NCBI GenBank assembly: GCA_902406105.1
Contig: CABPCP010000049.1
Location: 1 to 22,707, forward strand
DNA length: 22,707 bases
From: an uncultured Mordavella sp.
GTDB lineage: Bacteria; Bacillota; Clostridia; Lachnospirales; Lachnospiraceae
Reading direction: 5' to 3'
The position numbers and the translations under genes were made by a program. This document shows, in pieces, positions 1 to 7,653 of this stretch (position 1 is the stretch's first letter; each line of letters begins with the position of its first letter). The notes beneath the pieces were generated by a model that had not been told where the DNA came from, did not search any database, and saw only the letters and a program-made list of their open reading frames with translations.

Positions 1-98
1 TGAGTGAAAGACTAAAATCTACTTTTGCCTATTCAAAGTGGAAATAAACTTTTCATTTCAGCCCTTAAAATGAGTTTTCTTAGCGGGGAAAATACTAC

Positions 99-127
99 TT
101 GACTTATTTTAAGGTTCTTTTTATAAT
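99..127 (+). promoter_or_regulatory. Sigma-A-type promoter of leuS leader
   Basis: A -35 box TTGACT (99-104) and a perfect -10 TATAAT (122-127) are separated by 17 nt. Transcription would start near 134, just before the T-box leader. The first 98 bases hold no gene or structure I can recognise. Confidence 0.85.
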
Positions 128-133
128 GAGTAA

Positions 134-445
134 GAAATATGTGAAGAAACGTTGAAGAGGAATAGTAAGAGTTCGCCGTTTTTCAGAGAGCCGCCGGGAG
201 GTGAGAGGCGGTAAAGGGCTGCTCCCAACTGGCCTTGGAGTTCTCCCGCTGAAACCGCAAGGGACTAAGCCGGAGCGGGTCTTCCCGTTAGCGAAGGAAA
301 TGAGTGCGCTCAGGCAGAAGGCGGCTGATCTTGACGCGAGTTTTGCCTGTGTGAAGAAGAGTGGTACCACGGAAATCAAGCCTTTTCGTCTCTTTGGAGA
401 TGGAAAGGCTTTTCATATGTCATCAGAAAGTGAGGAGAATGCGAA
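134..445 (+). promoter_or_regulatory. T-box leader (leucine-responsive) of leuS
   Basis: An untranslated leader of about 310 nt precedes leuS. It shows T-box landmarks: an AGTA/AGAGAG-containing Stem I region (about 164-250), the core T-box around GTGGTACCACGG (361-372), and then a terminator. The likely specifier codon is CTC at 243-245, a leucine codon sitting just before CCGCTGAA. T-box RNAs bind the cognate uncharged tRNA and switch from terminator to antiterminator, so leucyl-tRNA shortage should raise leuS expression. The T-box class is seen in the sequence; the exact specifier position is inferred, because I did not fold the RNA. Confidence 0.85.
378..413 (+). terminator. T-box conditional terminator
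   Basis: Arms 378-392 and 397-411 pair over 15 bp with two G-T wobbles around a TTTG loop, followed by a very short T run. The left arm lies directly after the T-box core, so it can also join the antiterminator. The U tract is weaker than usual. Confidence 0.7.
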
Positions 446-2875
446 ATGTCAAAAGTACCTTATAATCATAAGGCGATCGAAAAAAAGTGGCGTGAGAACT
501 GGGAAAAGAATCCGGTAAACGTGAAGGTGGATGAGAAAGGGAACAAACGGGAGAAATATTATTGTCTGGATATGTTCCCATATCCGTCTGGAAACGGTCT
601 CCACGTAGGGCATTGGAGAGGCTATGTGATCTCAGATGTGTGGAGCCGTTATAAGCTGCAGCAGGGATATTATATCATCCACCCTATGGGATGGGATGCG
701 TTTGGTCTCCCCGCTGAGAACTATGCCATTAAGATGGGCGTGCATCCGGCTATCTCAACGGCAGAGAATGTGAAGCATATCAAGGAGCAGATCAACCAGA
801 TCGCGGCGCTTTATGACTGGGATATGGAGGTCAATACCACAGATCCTGATTTCTACAAATGGACCCAGTGGATCTTCGTAAAGATGTTTAAAGAAGGTTT
901 GGCATACGAGAAGGAATTCCCTATCAACTGGTGTCCTTCCTGTAAGACAGGGCTTGCCAACGAAGAAGTGGTCAATGGAAAATGTGAGCGCTGCGGCACG
1001 GAAGTGACCAAGAAAAATCTTCGCCAGTGGATGCTGCGCATCACTAAGTACGCGGACCGTCTGCTAAATGATCTGGATAAGCTGGACTGGCCGGAAAAGG
1101 TAAAGAAGATGCAGACGGACTGGATTGGCAAATCCTACGGCGCGGAGGTGGATTTCCCGGTAGAGGGAAGAGAGGATAAGATCACCGTATACACCACCAG
1201 GCCCGATACCCTGTACGGCGCTACCTTTATGGTACTTGCTCCGGAACATGCTTTAGCGAAAGAGCTTGCCACGGACGAGACCAGAGAGGCCGTAGAGAAA
1301 TACATTTACGAGGCTTCCATGAAGTCCAACGTAGACCGTATGCAGGATAAGGAAAAGACCGGCGTGTTCACAGGAAGCTACGCCATCAATCCGTTGAACA
1401 ATGAGAAAGTACCGATCTGGCTGTCTGACTATGTCCTGGCGGATTACGGTACAGGAGCGATCATGTGTGTGCCAGCCCACGATGATCGTGACTTTGAGTT
1501 CGCTACTAAATTTGGTATCCCGATCGTTCAGGTTATTTCCAAGGACGGAAAAGAGATCGAGCATATGACTGAGGCCTATACTGAGGCTTCTGGCATCATG
1601 ATCAATTCTGGAGAATGGAACGGGATGGAGTCTTCTGTTTTGAAAAAAGAAGGTCCGCACATTATTGAGAAAAAGGGAATCGGCCGTGCTACCGTCAATT
1701 ACAAGCTGCGTGACTGGGTATTCTCCCGCCAGAGATATTGGGGAGAGCCAATCCCGATCGTACACTGCCCGGACTGCGGAGCGGTACCGGTACCGGAGGA
1801 AGAACTGCCGCTTCGCCTGCCGGATGTAGAGTCCTACGAGCCCACAGGGACCGGCGAATCTCCGCTGGCGGCCATTGACGAGTGGGTGAACTGCAAGTGC
1901 CCGGTGTGCGGAAAACCAGCAAAGCGGGAGACCAACACCATGCCTCAGTGGGCAGGATCTTCCTGGTATTTCCTGCGGTACGTGGATAATCATAACGACA
2001 AGGAGCTGGTTTCCAGAGAAAAGGCAGATGAGATGCTTCCTGTGGATATGTACATCGGCGGGGTAGAGCATGCGGTACTCCATCTTCTCTACTCCCGGTT
2101 CTATACGAAGTTCCTGTGTGATATTGGCGCGATCGATTTCGATGAACCATTCCATAAGCTGTTCAACCAGGGGATGATCACCGGAAAGAACGGGATCAAG
2201 ATGAGCAAATCCAAGGGAAATGTAGTTTCCCCGGATGATCTGGTGAGAGACTACGGCTGTGATTCTCTGAGGATGTATGAACTGTTCGTAGGTCCTCCGG
2301 AGCTGGACGCAGAGTGGGACGACCGTGGTATCGACGGAGTAAACCGTTTCTTAAAACGTCTCTGGAATCTGGTGATGGACAGCAAAGAAGCAGATGTAAA
2401 AGCCACCAAGGATATGATCAAAGAACGGCACAGATTGGTTTACGATATTACGACCCGTCTGGAGAGCTTCAGCCTGAACACAGCGATCTCCGGTTTCATG
2501 GAGCATAACAACAACCTGATCGAGATTGCTAAGAAAGAAGGCGGCATCGACAAAGAGACACTGTCCACTATGGCAGTCCTGCTGTCTCCATTTGCGCCTC
2601 ATATCGCGGAGGAAATCTGGGAGCAGTTGGGCCACGAAGGCAGCGTGTTCCACGCGGGATGGCCGACCTATGACGAAGAAGCCATGAAAGACGATGAAGT
2701 GGAAGTGCCGGTACAGATCAATGGAAAAACGAGAGCCGTGATCTCCGTATCCGCCGACATTTCCAAAGAAGACGCCCTGGCGGCAGGAAAAGCAGCCGTG
2801 GCAGATAAACTGACAGGTACGATCATCAAAGAGATCTACGTACCAAAGAAGATCATAAATATTGTGCAAAAATAA
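446..2875 (+). CDS. leuS: Leucyl-tRNA synthetase
   Basis: This class I aminoacyl-tRNA synthetase charges tRNA-Leu in the cytoplasm. The 809-aa length is normal for the bacterial enzyme. It carries the HIGH-type motif HVGH at residues 53-56 after PYPSG, and KMSKS at 585-589. The CP1 editing domain contains TTRPDTLYGATF, where threonine-rich and aspartate residues clear mischarged tRNA. Two Cys pairs (CPSC/CERC near 165-185 and CPDC/CPVC near 445-490) look like zinc-ribbon-type elements. The anticodon-binding domain follows, and the C-terminal domain begins near VPVQINGKTR. The ATG has GAGGAG nearby upstream. The gene is monocistronic, controlled by the T-box leader, and ends at a clear terminator. 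Confidence 0.98.
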   Translation: MSKVPYNHKAIEKKWRENWEKNPVNVKVDEKGNKREKYYCLDMFPYPSGNGLHVGHWRGYVISDVWSRYKLQQGYYIIHPMGWDAFGLPAENYAIKMGVHPAISTAENVKHIKEQINQIAALYDWDMEVNTTDPDFYKWTQWIFVKMFKEGLAYEKEFPINWCPSCKTGLANEEVVNGKCERCGTEVTKKNLRQWMLRITKYADRLLNDLDKLDWPEKVKKMQTDWIGKSYGAEVDFPVEGREDKITVYTTRPDTLYGATFMVLAPEHALAKELATDETREAVEKYIYEASMKSNVDRMQDKEKTGVFTGSYAINPLNNEKVPIWLSDYVLADYGTGAIMCVPAHDDRDFEFATKFGIPIVQVISKDGKEIEHMTEAYTEASGIMINSGEWNGMESSVLKKEGPHIIEKKGIGRATVNYKLRDWVFSRQRYWGEPIPIVHCPDCGAVPVPEEELPLRLPDVESYEPTGTGESPLAAIDEWVNCKCPVCGKPAKRETNTMPQWAGSSWYFLRYVDNHNDKELVSREKADEMLPVDMYIGGVEHAVLHLLYSRFYTKFLCDIGAIDFDEPFHKLFNQGMITGKNGIKMSKSKGNVVSPDDLVRDYGCDSLRMYELFVGPPELDAEWDDRGIDGVNRFLKRLWNLVMDSKEADVKATKDMIKERHRLVYDITTRLESFSLNTAISGFMEHNNNLIEIAKKEGGIDKETLSTMAVLLSPFAPHIAEEIWEQLGHEGSVFHAGWPTYDEEAMKDDEVEVPVQINGKTRAVISVSADISKEDALAAGKAAVADKLTGTIIKEIYVPKKIINIVQK

Positions 2876-2883
2876 GCCATGCG

Positions 2884-2942
2884 AATAAAATGAGAGATGG
2901 GATTATCCTGCTTGCAGGAATAAGACCATCTCTTGTTTTATT
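2884..2942 (+). terminator. Rho-independent terminator after leuS
   Basis: The arms 2884-2900 and 2926-2942 are near-perfect inverted repeats (AATAAAATGAGAGATGG against its complement). A smaller inner hairpin, TCCTGC/GCAGGA, sits in the loop. The A-rich and T-rich outer ends make it usable from both strands. Confidence 0.85.
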
Positions 2943-2979
2943 CATAGGGCGTACGCCCGTCAAGCGACATGGCTTTATC

Positions 2980-3008
2980 TTTCCAGAATTCTTCTCTTAT
3001 GCTATACT
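2980..3008 (+). promoter_or_regulatory. Candidate promoter of the DUF554 gene
   Basis: TTTCCA (2980-2985) and TATACT (3003-3008) are 17 nt apart, about 40 nt before the start codon. The -35 box matches consensus at only four of six positions, so this is tentative. Confidence 0.45.
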
Positions 3009-3047
3009 GAGAGATGTGCATCAGATGAAAAGAGGAGGCTCTGTAGT

Positions 3048-3785
3048 ATGGCGGGAATGGGAACGATCGTTAACGTGGCGGCGATCATAGCAGGAGGAGC
3101 GGCAGGCCTGGTCTCAAGAAGATTTCTTGAAGAACGGTATCAAGAGACGATCATGAAGGCGATGGGATTTGCGATCATTGTAATGGCGCTGGGAAGCACA
3201 TTGTCTGAGATGCTGGCAGTAAAGATCGTGGATACGGGAAATGGTTTCCAGGGCAGCCTGGATACGCGGGGAACGATCATGATGATCCTATCTTTAGCGA
3301 TAGGAGCGCTGTTTGGCGAACTGATCGATCTGGACCGGAGATTTGAACATTTTGGAATATGGCTGAGAGATAAGAGCGGCAACCAGGAGGACAGCCGGTT
3401 TATCGAAGGATTTGTTTCTTCTTCTCTGACGGTGTGCGTGGGGGCGATGGCTATCCTGGGAGCGCTCCAAGATGGCATCAGCAGAGATCCTGAAACTTTA
3501 TACGCAAAGGCGATCTTAGACTTGATCATTATTATGATGATGACTGCTTCCCTTGGGAAAGGCTGCGTTTTTTCCGCATTGTCGGTGGGAATCTTCCAGG
3601 GAAGTATTACTTTGCTTGCCAAAGTGATCGCGCCGGTCATGACGGAGGCGGCGGTCAGCAACATCAGTCTCGTGGGAAATGTGCTGATCCTATGTGTGGG
3701 CGTGAACTTGATCTGGCCAAAAACAATAAGAGTAGCCAATGTGCTGCCGGCTATCGTGATCGCGGTGATTTTCGCTATGATATAA
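3048..3785 (+). CDS. DUF554 family membrane protein
   Basis: This 245-aa polytopic membrane protein belongs to the DUF554 family (YqgA/YdfK type), whose transport role is not established. It has about seven hydrophobic segments rich in Gly, Ala and Ile. The family-typical start MGTIVNVAAIIAGGAAGL and the small-residue-rich stretch SLAIGALFGELIDLDRR are present, as is a GNVLILCVGVNLI segment near the C-terminus. AGAGGAGG lies well placed before the ATG. The next gene, a TetR-like regulator, begins within about 45 nt and may be co-transcribed. The family is recognised with good confidence; no substrate can be read from the sequence. Confidence 0.9.
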   Translation: MAGMGTIVNVAAIIAGGAAGLVSRRFLEERYQETIMKAMGFAIIVMALGSTLSEMLAVKIVDTGNGFQGSLDTRGTIMMILSLAIGALFGELIDLDRRFEHFGIWLRDKSGNQEDSRFIEGFVSSSLTVCVGAMAILGALQDGISRDPETLYAKAILDLIIIMMMTASLGKGCVFSALSVGIFQGSITLLAKVIAPVMTEAAVSNISLVGNVLILCVGVNLIWPKTIRVANVLPAIVIAVIFAMI

Positions 3786-3828
3786 ACGGATGGGCGTTCA
3801 ATGGAACGGGAAATGGAAAAGGAAAGAA

Positions 3829-4386
3829 ATGGAACGGAAAGACGGAAAACCAAAGGTATATACAAAATCACATAAGACAAAACTAAAGATCGGCATGACG
3901 CTTTTGGAACTTCTGAATCAGAAACCCCTGGACAAGATTACGGTTCAAGAGATCTGTGACCATGCCGACATCCATAGGAGTACATTTTATAAGCATTTTG
4001 AAAGTGTTTTTGATACGGTGAGATTTATGACAGAAGTCATCACAGAAGAGTTGATGGCCCAGCTTGACCAGGTAAATGGAAAAGAGAACTATACAGATCT
4101 TTTGGTGGATTTTTATTTGAAATATGGGCGTGCGCTGAGGAATCTTTTTCGGACTAAATATCATGAAATGCTGGAATTGCAGATGAACGTGGCGCTGGAG
4201 AAATATTTTATGAAGCTATTGAAACTTTTGAAGCCGGATATCGATAAAGAGGTTTCCCTAAAGTGGCTTGCCCGATATCATGCGGCCGGGATCATGGCGA
4301 TCGGGGTCACACTGGATGAAGAAGAGATGGATGAAGAACGTCTTAGGAAGAAACTTCCGGTATTTTATCAATATTTATTCAAATAA
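3829..4386 (+). CDS. TetR/AcrR-family transcriptional regulator
   Basis: This is a one-component DNA-binding regulator of about 185 aa. The N-terminal helix-turn-helix is clear: LDKITVQEICDHADIHRSTFYKHF matches the TetR pattern, in two pieces ITVQEICDHADIH and RSTFYKHFES. The rest is an all-helical ligand/dimer domain with a C-terminal helix ending LPVFYQYLF. I chose ATG 3829 (MERKDGKPKV) because a purine-rich GGAAAAGGAAAG precedes it. The in-frame ATG at 3790 has no Shine-Dalgarno, and its extra 13 residues look unlike TetR proteins. It follows the DUF554 gene by about 45 nt and may regulate it, but no operator palindrome is obvious. The ligand is unknown. Confidence 0.88.
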   Translation: MERKDGKPKVYTKSHKTKLKIGMTLLELLNQKPLDKITVQEICDHADIHRSTFYKHFESVFDTVRFMTEVITEELMAQLDQVNGKENYTDLLVDFYLKYGRALRNLFRTKYHEMLELQMNVALEKYFMKLLKLLKPDIDKEVSLKWLARYHAAGIMAIGVTLDEEEMDEERLRKKLPVFYQYLFK

Positions 4387-4511
4387 AAGTATACAATTTG
4401 TTTGAAAATGTATATTTTTATTATTTAGAGCACATTTGTTGATTTTTTGCCGTGATAAACTCTAGTAAAATAGACAAATAGGAACGAATTTAAATGCAGT
4501 GAGGGAGTTAT

Positions 4512-5366
4512 ATGAAAAAACTGAGGATTATTACGGATACGGCTTCCGATATTACTAAGGACAAGGCGGAAGAATTGGGAGTTACGGTCATTCCTATTTC
4601 AATCAAATTTGGGGAAGAAGAGATGCCGATGGGAAGCGAAGAAGATTTTCATCGGTTTTTCAGACGGCTGGCGGTAGAAAAAGAACTGCCGACCACAAGT
4701 CAGCCTTCCCCGGAACTGTATCTGCGTGAATATGAGGAAGCGCGGGAAAAAGGAGAAGACGTCTTAGTGCTTACGCTGTCTTCGGGATTAAGCGGAACCA
4801 TCAACGCGGCTGCTTTGGCGAAAGAGATGTGCGGGTATGAGAGGATTTTCATTGTCGATACCAGGCAAGCCATCATTACGCAGCGGATGCTGGTGGAGTA
4901 CGCGGTCCGGGAGAGAGAGAAAGGGACCAAGATAGAGTCCATTGTGGAAGGAATCTTGGAAGTAAGAGATCGGATGGTGGTCTGCGGAGTTCTGGATACA
5001 TTGACCTATCTGAGGAAAGGCGGAAGAATACCGCCAACTTTTGACGTGATCGGCAATGTGCTGAAGATCAAGCCTGTTATAGAATTAAAGGACGGAATAC
5101 TTGTGAAGCTTGGGATCGCCAGGGGCGGACGGAAAGGGAAAGAATATCTCTATCACGAGTACGAGGCATTTGAGATCGATCAGGACTGGCCGGTGATCAC
5201 AGGGTACACTTATGACCGGGAAAGCGGAGAGAAATTCCAGAAAGAGACCCAGGAACGTTACCACCTGGAAGAATGTCCGCTCTGGCCCGTGGGCGGCGTG
5301 ATCGGGACCCATGTAGGGGAAAACTGCATCGCCCTTGCGTTTGTCAGAAAGGTACAGGGCAAGTGA
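4512..5366 (+). CDS. DegV family fatty-acid-binding protein
   Basis: This 284-aa cytosolic protein is of the DegV (FakB-like) family. These proteins hold a fatty acid between two domains and can present it to a fatty acid kinase. Family hallmarks are visible: the N-terminal strand IITDTASDIT, the TTSQPSP motif near 58-64, LSSGLSGTINAA near residue 95, and LTYLRKGGRIP with KIKPVIELKDG in the second half. GAGGGAG precedes the ATG at good spacing. No FakA partner lies in the window. The upstream gap 4387-4511 is AT-rich with a weak -10-like TAAAAT at 4466; no convincing promoter could be fixed. It ends just before a tandem AGGTACAGGG duplication and a strong hairpin. Confidence 0.95.
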   Translation: MKKLRIITDTASDITKDKAEELGVTVIPISIKFGEEEMPMGSEEDFHRFFRRLAVEKELPTTSQPSPELYLREYEEAREKGEDVLVLTLSSGLSGTINAAALAKEMCGYERIFIVDTRQAIITQRMLVEYAVREREKGTKIESIVEGILEVRDRMVVCGVLDTLTYLRKGGRIPPTFDVIGNVLKIKPVIELKDGILVKLGIARGGRKGKEYLYHEYEAFEIDQDWPVITGYTYDRESGEKFQKETQERYHLEECPLWPVGGVIGTHVGENCIALAFVRKVQGK

Positions 5367-5382
5367 CAAAAAGGTACAGGGT
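5350..5382. repeat. Short tandem direct repeat at the degV 3' end
   Basis: AAGGTACAGGG occurs at 5350-5360 and again at 5372-5382, a 22-nt period. The first copy encodes the last residues of the DegV protein; the second lies after the stop. It directly abuts the hairpin at 5389-5435. Confidence 0.7.
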
Positions 5383-5388
5383 AAAAGT

Positions 5389-5441
5389 TAATTGGGGACG
5401 TAGTAAAATGAAGAAATACTACGTCCCCAATTAATTTTTTA
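5389..5441. terminator. Bidirectional terminator hairpin, possibly REP-like
   Basis: An 18-bp perfect inverted repeat (5389-5406 and 5418-5435, arm TTAATTGGGGACGTAGTA) surrounds an 11-nt loop. T6 follows on the plus strand, while the minus strand has AACTTTTA after the stem. It separates degV from the convergent minus-strand gene pair, so it can terminate both. The GGGGAC core and the neighbouring GTGACAAAAAGG recall RAYT-associated REP elements of Firmicutes. Confidence 0.8.
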
Positions 5442-5912
5442 ACAAACTACGATCACTTTTCGCGGTGTAGTCTGCGGAGGCAGACTTCTGGTCGTTGCCG
5501 TATAATATACGATCAGCATATGCCCGCCCGGATTACAGGAGAACTGCTGTCCGTTGGCGGTGGCGATTTCTGTGGCGCTGGTGATATTAAGTTCCAGCGC
5601 CTGGTCTTCCGCTACCAGGTCTTCGGAGAAATAGCCGGCGTAAATATTCTCTCCGGGATTTCTGCGCCCGATGATGACCGCTTGATACTGAGGTGGATAG
5701 ATCAAAGGAATCGCTACATTTGCGTCATAAAAGGCGGCCACGCTCATTCCGGGCCGCAGTCGTATGCTGCCGATCACATAGGTGTCTGCGTCTACAATGA
5801 AGTTATAGACGCCTTGGGAATTGCGGATGGTCACCCGCTGTTGGCAGCAGTCGTCATTTGCGGCAGAGACATTCTGGACAATCCCGTTAATAGGGACTAA
5901 TGTTGTTGGCAT
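5439..5912 (-). CDS. Conserved hypothetical protein (beta-rich, CC motif)
   Basis: I do not recognise a named family. From ATG 5912 the product is 157 aa, soluble and with no signal peptide or membrane segment. It looks beta-rich and possibly OB-like at its N-terminal half: GIVQNVSAANDDCCQQRVTIRN, read as GIVQNVSAANDD then CCQQRVTIRN, followed by YNFIVDADTYV, LRPGMSVAAFYD and LIYPPQYQAVIIG. The C-terminal half ends with SLPPQTTPRKVIVVC, a terminal cysteine. GGAG lies 9 nt before this ATG. An upstream in-frame ATG at 6008 would overlap the preceding gene and is not favoured. It is the second gene of a minus-strand pair. A 12-bp hairpin covers its Shine-Dalgarno and start, which hints at translational control. 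Function unknown. Confidence 0.75.
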   Translation of the reverse strand: MPTTLVPINGIVQNVSAANDDCCQQRVTIRNSQGVYNFIVDADTYVIGSIRLRPGMSVAAFYDANVAIPLIYPPQYQAVIIGRRNPGENIYAGYFSEDLVAEDQALELNITSATEIATANGQQFSCNPGGHMLIVYYTATTRSLPPQTTPRKVIVVC

Positions 5913-5938
5913 AATCAAAAACTCCGGTTTTTGATTAT
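5911..5938 (-). promoter_or_regulatory. Hairpin over ribosome binding site and start codon
   Basis: Positions 5911-5922 and 5927-5938 are perfect 12-bp inverted repeats with a 4-nt loop. In the minus-strand mRNA the GGAG Shine-Dalgarno falls in the loop and upper stem, and two bases of the ATG (5910-5912) lie in the closing stem. This could mask or time translation of the 157-aa protein. Confidence 0.6.
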
Positions 5939-5983
5939 CATATGCAGTAAAATGAGAATGGTTCTGTCCGGCGCGGAATGTTT

Positions 5984-6277
5984 TTATGACTGTTTGTCTT
6001 CCGGACACGCGGAATCCGCGTGATCGGATGCAATGGAGGATTTTTCGGCAATGGAATCCGTTTTCCCGGCAGGAGGAAGAAAATGATACAGTTCTTCGTA
6101 AGATTCCAGTTCTGATGAAGAAGCCGGTGCGGATGGGATCAGGCCGGTACAGTCCTGGCAGGAGGCGGAGGTTGTGAGATAATCGCAGGCATCGATCAAT
6201 TTCTGATTGGAATCCTCATTGCTGGTTTTAAGAGCGGATTGAGGAATGTTGCTGGGGTTATGTTTGTTTGTATTCAT
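5984..6277 (-). CDS. Small hypothetical protein, cysteine-containing
   Basis: This is a 97-aa hydrophilic protein I cannot assign to a family. The start ATG 6277 (MNTNKHNPSN) is well supported by GGAGGG six nucleotides upstream; longer in-frame starts lie without a Shine-Dalgarno. The middle contains the conserved-looking block LIDACDYLTTSASCQDCTG with three cysteines, then SELESYEELYHFLPPAG and a low-complexity Ser/Ala/Asp tail. There is no signal peptide or membrane segment. It lies 71 nt upstream of the 157-aa gene on the same strand and is probably co-transcribed with it. It is divergent from the PHP gene, with 128 nt between their starts. The Cys block could bind metal or form disulfides; that is inference only. 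Confidence 0.65.
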   Translation of the reverse strand: MNTNKHNPSNIPQSALKTSNEDSNQKLIDACDYLTTSASCQDCTGLIPSAPASSSELESYEELYHFLPPAGKTDSIAEKSSIASDHADSACPEDKQS

Positions 6278-6330
6278 AGAGAGCCCTCCATTCGTATTCA
6301 TAAGATTTATATAAGAACTTAACATAGCAT

Positions 6331-6362
6331 TTGTAGAAAAAGGCGGATATATGCTGTATAAT
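6331..6362 (+). promoter_or_regulatory. Candidate promoter of the PHP gene
   Basis: TATAAT at 6357-6362 lies 43 nt before the start codon. The nearest -35-like hexamer, TTGTAG (6331-6336), is spaced at 20 nt, longer than optimal. The minus-strand pair must start from the same 128-nt interval. Confidence 0.5.
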
Positions 6363-6405
6363 AATTCCAAATGGCAAAATATCTGGAAGGAAGGGATCAG
6401 GTAAA

Positions 6406-7134
6406 ATGAAGATTGAAGTTGATACACATTCCCATACGCTGGCAAGCGGACACGCGTATAATACTATGAGAGAAATGGCCCGTATGGCCGCGGAAAAAGG
6501 ACTGAAAGGACTTGCGGTCACAGAACACGCGCCAGAGATGCCGGGAAGCACCAATCCTTTTTACTTCCATAATCTCAAAGTCGTTCCAAGGCAGATGGAG
6601 GGAATTCGGCTGCTTTTGGGCGTTGAGCTGAATATTATGAATGAAGCGGGAGAAGTGGACCTGTCTGACAGGACTCTCCAGCCGCTGGATATCTCCATCG
6701 CCAGTCTCCATATTCCCTGCTATCACGGAGAGAAGACGAAAGAAGCAGTGCTGGAAGCATACATTCATACGATGGAAAGAGATACGGTAGACATTATCGG
6801 CCATCCGGACGATGGACGCTTTCCTGTGGACTATGAGAAACTGGTTAAGGCGGCTAAGGAGACAGGGACTCTTTTGGAGATCAATAATTCTTCTCTTAGT
6901 CCTTACGGGTATCGGGAAAATACCCGGGAGAATTCGATTCAAATGCTGAAATTCTGCAAGCAGTATGGAACAAAGGTAGTCCTGGGAACAGATGCGCATG
7001 TAGACGCGGCCATCGGGGAGTATCCATATGTGTTCGAGATGTTAGAAGCCGTTGACTTCCCTGAAGAACTGGTAGCAAACACCACACTGGACAAACTCCT
7101 GGCAAGTTTGAAACGAAATAAGAATCTCCGGTGA
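6406..7134 (+). CDS. PHP-domain phosphoesterase, YcdX type
   Basis: This 242-aa cytosolic protein belongs to the PHP (polymerase and histidinol phosphatase) superfamily and most resembles the YcdX-type phosphatases. Metal-binding motifs are in order: VDTHSHT near residue 5, AVTEHAPE near 40, GVELNIM near 74, ASLHIPC near 103, IIGHPDD near 130 and LGTDAHVD near 195. This His/Asp/Glu set usually coordinates three metal ions. AAGGAAGGGATCAGG precedes the ATG. The small yerC-like gene follows after about 90 nt with its own strong ribosome site. The biological substrate cannot be read from the sequence. Confidence 0.93.
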   Translation: MKIEVDTHSHTLASGHAYNTMREMARMAAEKGLKGLAVTEHAPEMPGSTNPFYFHNLKVVPRQMEGIRLLLGVELNIMNEAGEVDLSDRTLQPLDISIASLHIPCYHGEKTKEAVLEAYIHTMERDTVDIIGHPDDGRFPVDYEKLVKAAKETGTLLEINNSSLSPYGYRENTRENSIQMLKFCKQYGTKVVLGTDAHVDAAIGEYPYVFEMLEAVDFPEELVANTTLDKLLASLKRNKNLR

Positions 7135-7222
7135 TCACTATGCTGGAAAAAGGTATAGATTTTATAAGTTTAGTGTGTTAAAATGTAACAGTAGTGAATT
7201 CTGTTATGAAGGAGATCTTAAT

Positions 7223-7513
7223 ATGAGTAAGAAAATCAGGACAGAAGCGGTAGACTATCTGTTTAATGCGATATTGAGCTTGAAGGACAAGGAAGAATGT
7301 TACATCTTTTTTGAAGATATCTGTACCATCAACGAACTGCTTTCGCTGTCTCAGAGATTCGAGGTCGCAAAAATGCTCAGAGAACACAAAACCTACCTGG
7401 AGATTGCGGAGAAAACAGGAGCCTCTACAGCAACGATCAGCCGGGTAAACCGATCGCTGAATTATGGTAATGACGGTTATGATATGGTGTTTGAACGGAT
7501 CAACAAAGATTAA
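7223..7513 (+). CDS. TrpR-like regulator, YerC/YecD family
   Basis: This 96-aa protein contains a Trp-repressor-like helix-turn-helix (LREHKTYLEIAEKTGASTATISRVNRSL, in parts LREHKTYLEIAEKTG and ASTATISRVNRSL). Length and the N-terminal helical block match the YerC/YecD family found widely in Firmicutes. AAGGAGAT lies eight nucleotides before ATG 7223; an upstream in-frame start would add residues without homology. Family members are small DNA-binding proteins of uncertain regulon, and no tryptophan genes are nearby. The gene ends 17 nt before a strong terminator. Confidence 0.93.
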   Translation: MSKKIRTEAVDYLFNAILSLKDKEECYIFFEDICTINELLSLSQRFEVAKMLREHKTYLEIAEKTGASTATISRVNRSLNYGNDGYDMVFERINKD

Positions 7514-7530
7514 GGATATACCGAAAAGCT

Positions 7531-7557
7531 TCCCCCGCCTTTGTGGGGGATTTTTTT
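7531..7557 (+). terminator. Rho-independent terminator after the yerC-like gene
   Basis: A six-base stem TCCCCC (7531-7536) pairs with GGGGGA (7545-7550) across an 8-nt loop, followed directly by T7. Confidence 0.9.
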
Positions 7558-7585
7558 GCCTGGGATATTAGGGGAAACATTTATC

Positions 7586-7618
7586 TTAACAAAAAATTAG
7601 CACGGCATATGGTATAAT
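7586..7618 (+). promoter_or_regulatory. Candidate promoter of the two-component operon
   Basis: A perfect TATAAT (7613-7618) lies 36 nt before the kinase start. The best -35-like hexamer is TTAACA (7586-7591) at a long 21-nt spacing, so the -10 is the firmer part. Confidence 0.55.
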
Positions 7619-7653
7619 AAAAAGTCAAGGAGCATATAGTCTGGAGGGAAATC

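Noticed and set aside
201..518. 105-codon open frame in the leuS leader
   Set aside because: It overlaps the T-box RNA and the start of leuS, and its composition is not protein-like.
1253..2155. 300-codon open frame antisense to leuS
   Set aside because: It lies wholly inside leuS, which has all synthetase motifs, and shows no family features of its own.
2947..2958. GGGCGTACGCCC perfect palindrome after the leuS terminator
   Set aside because: It is a single short palindrome away from promoter elements, with no supporting context.
3140..3880. 246-codon open frame antisense to the DUF554 gene
   Set aside because: It is a mirror of a hydrophobic membrane protein gene, with no ribosome site or recognisable domain.
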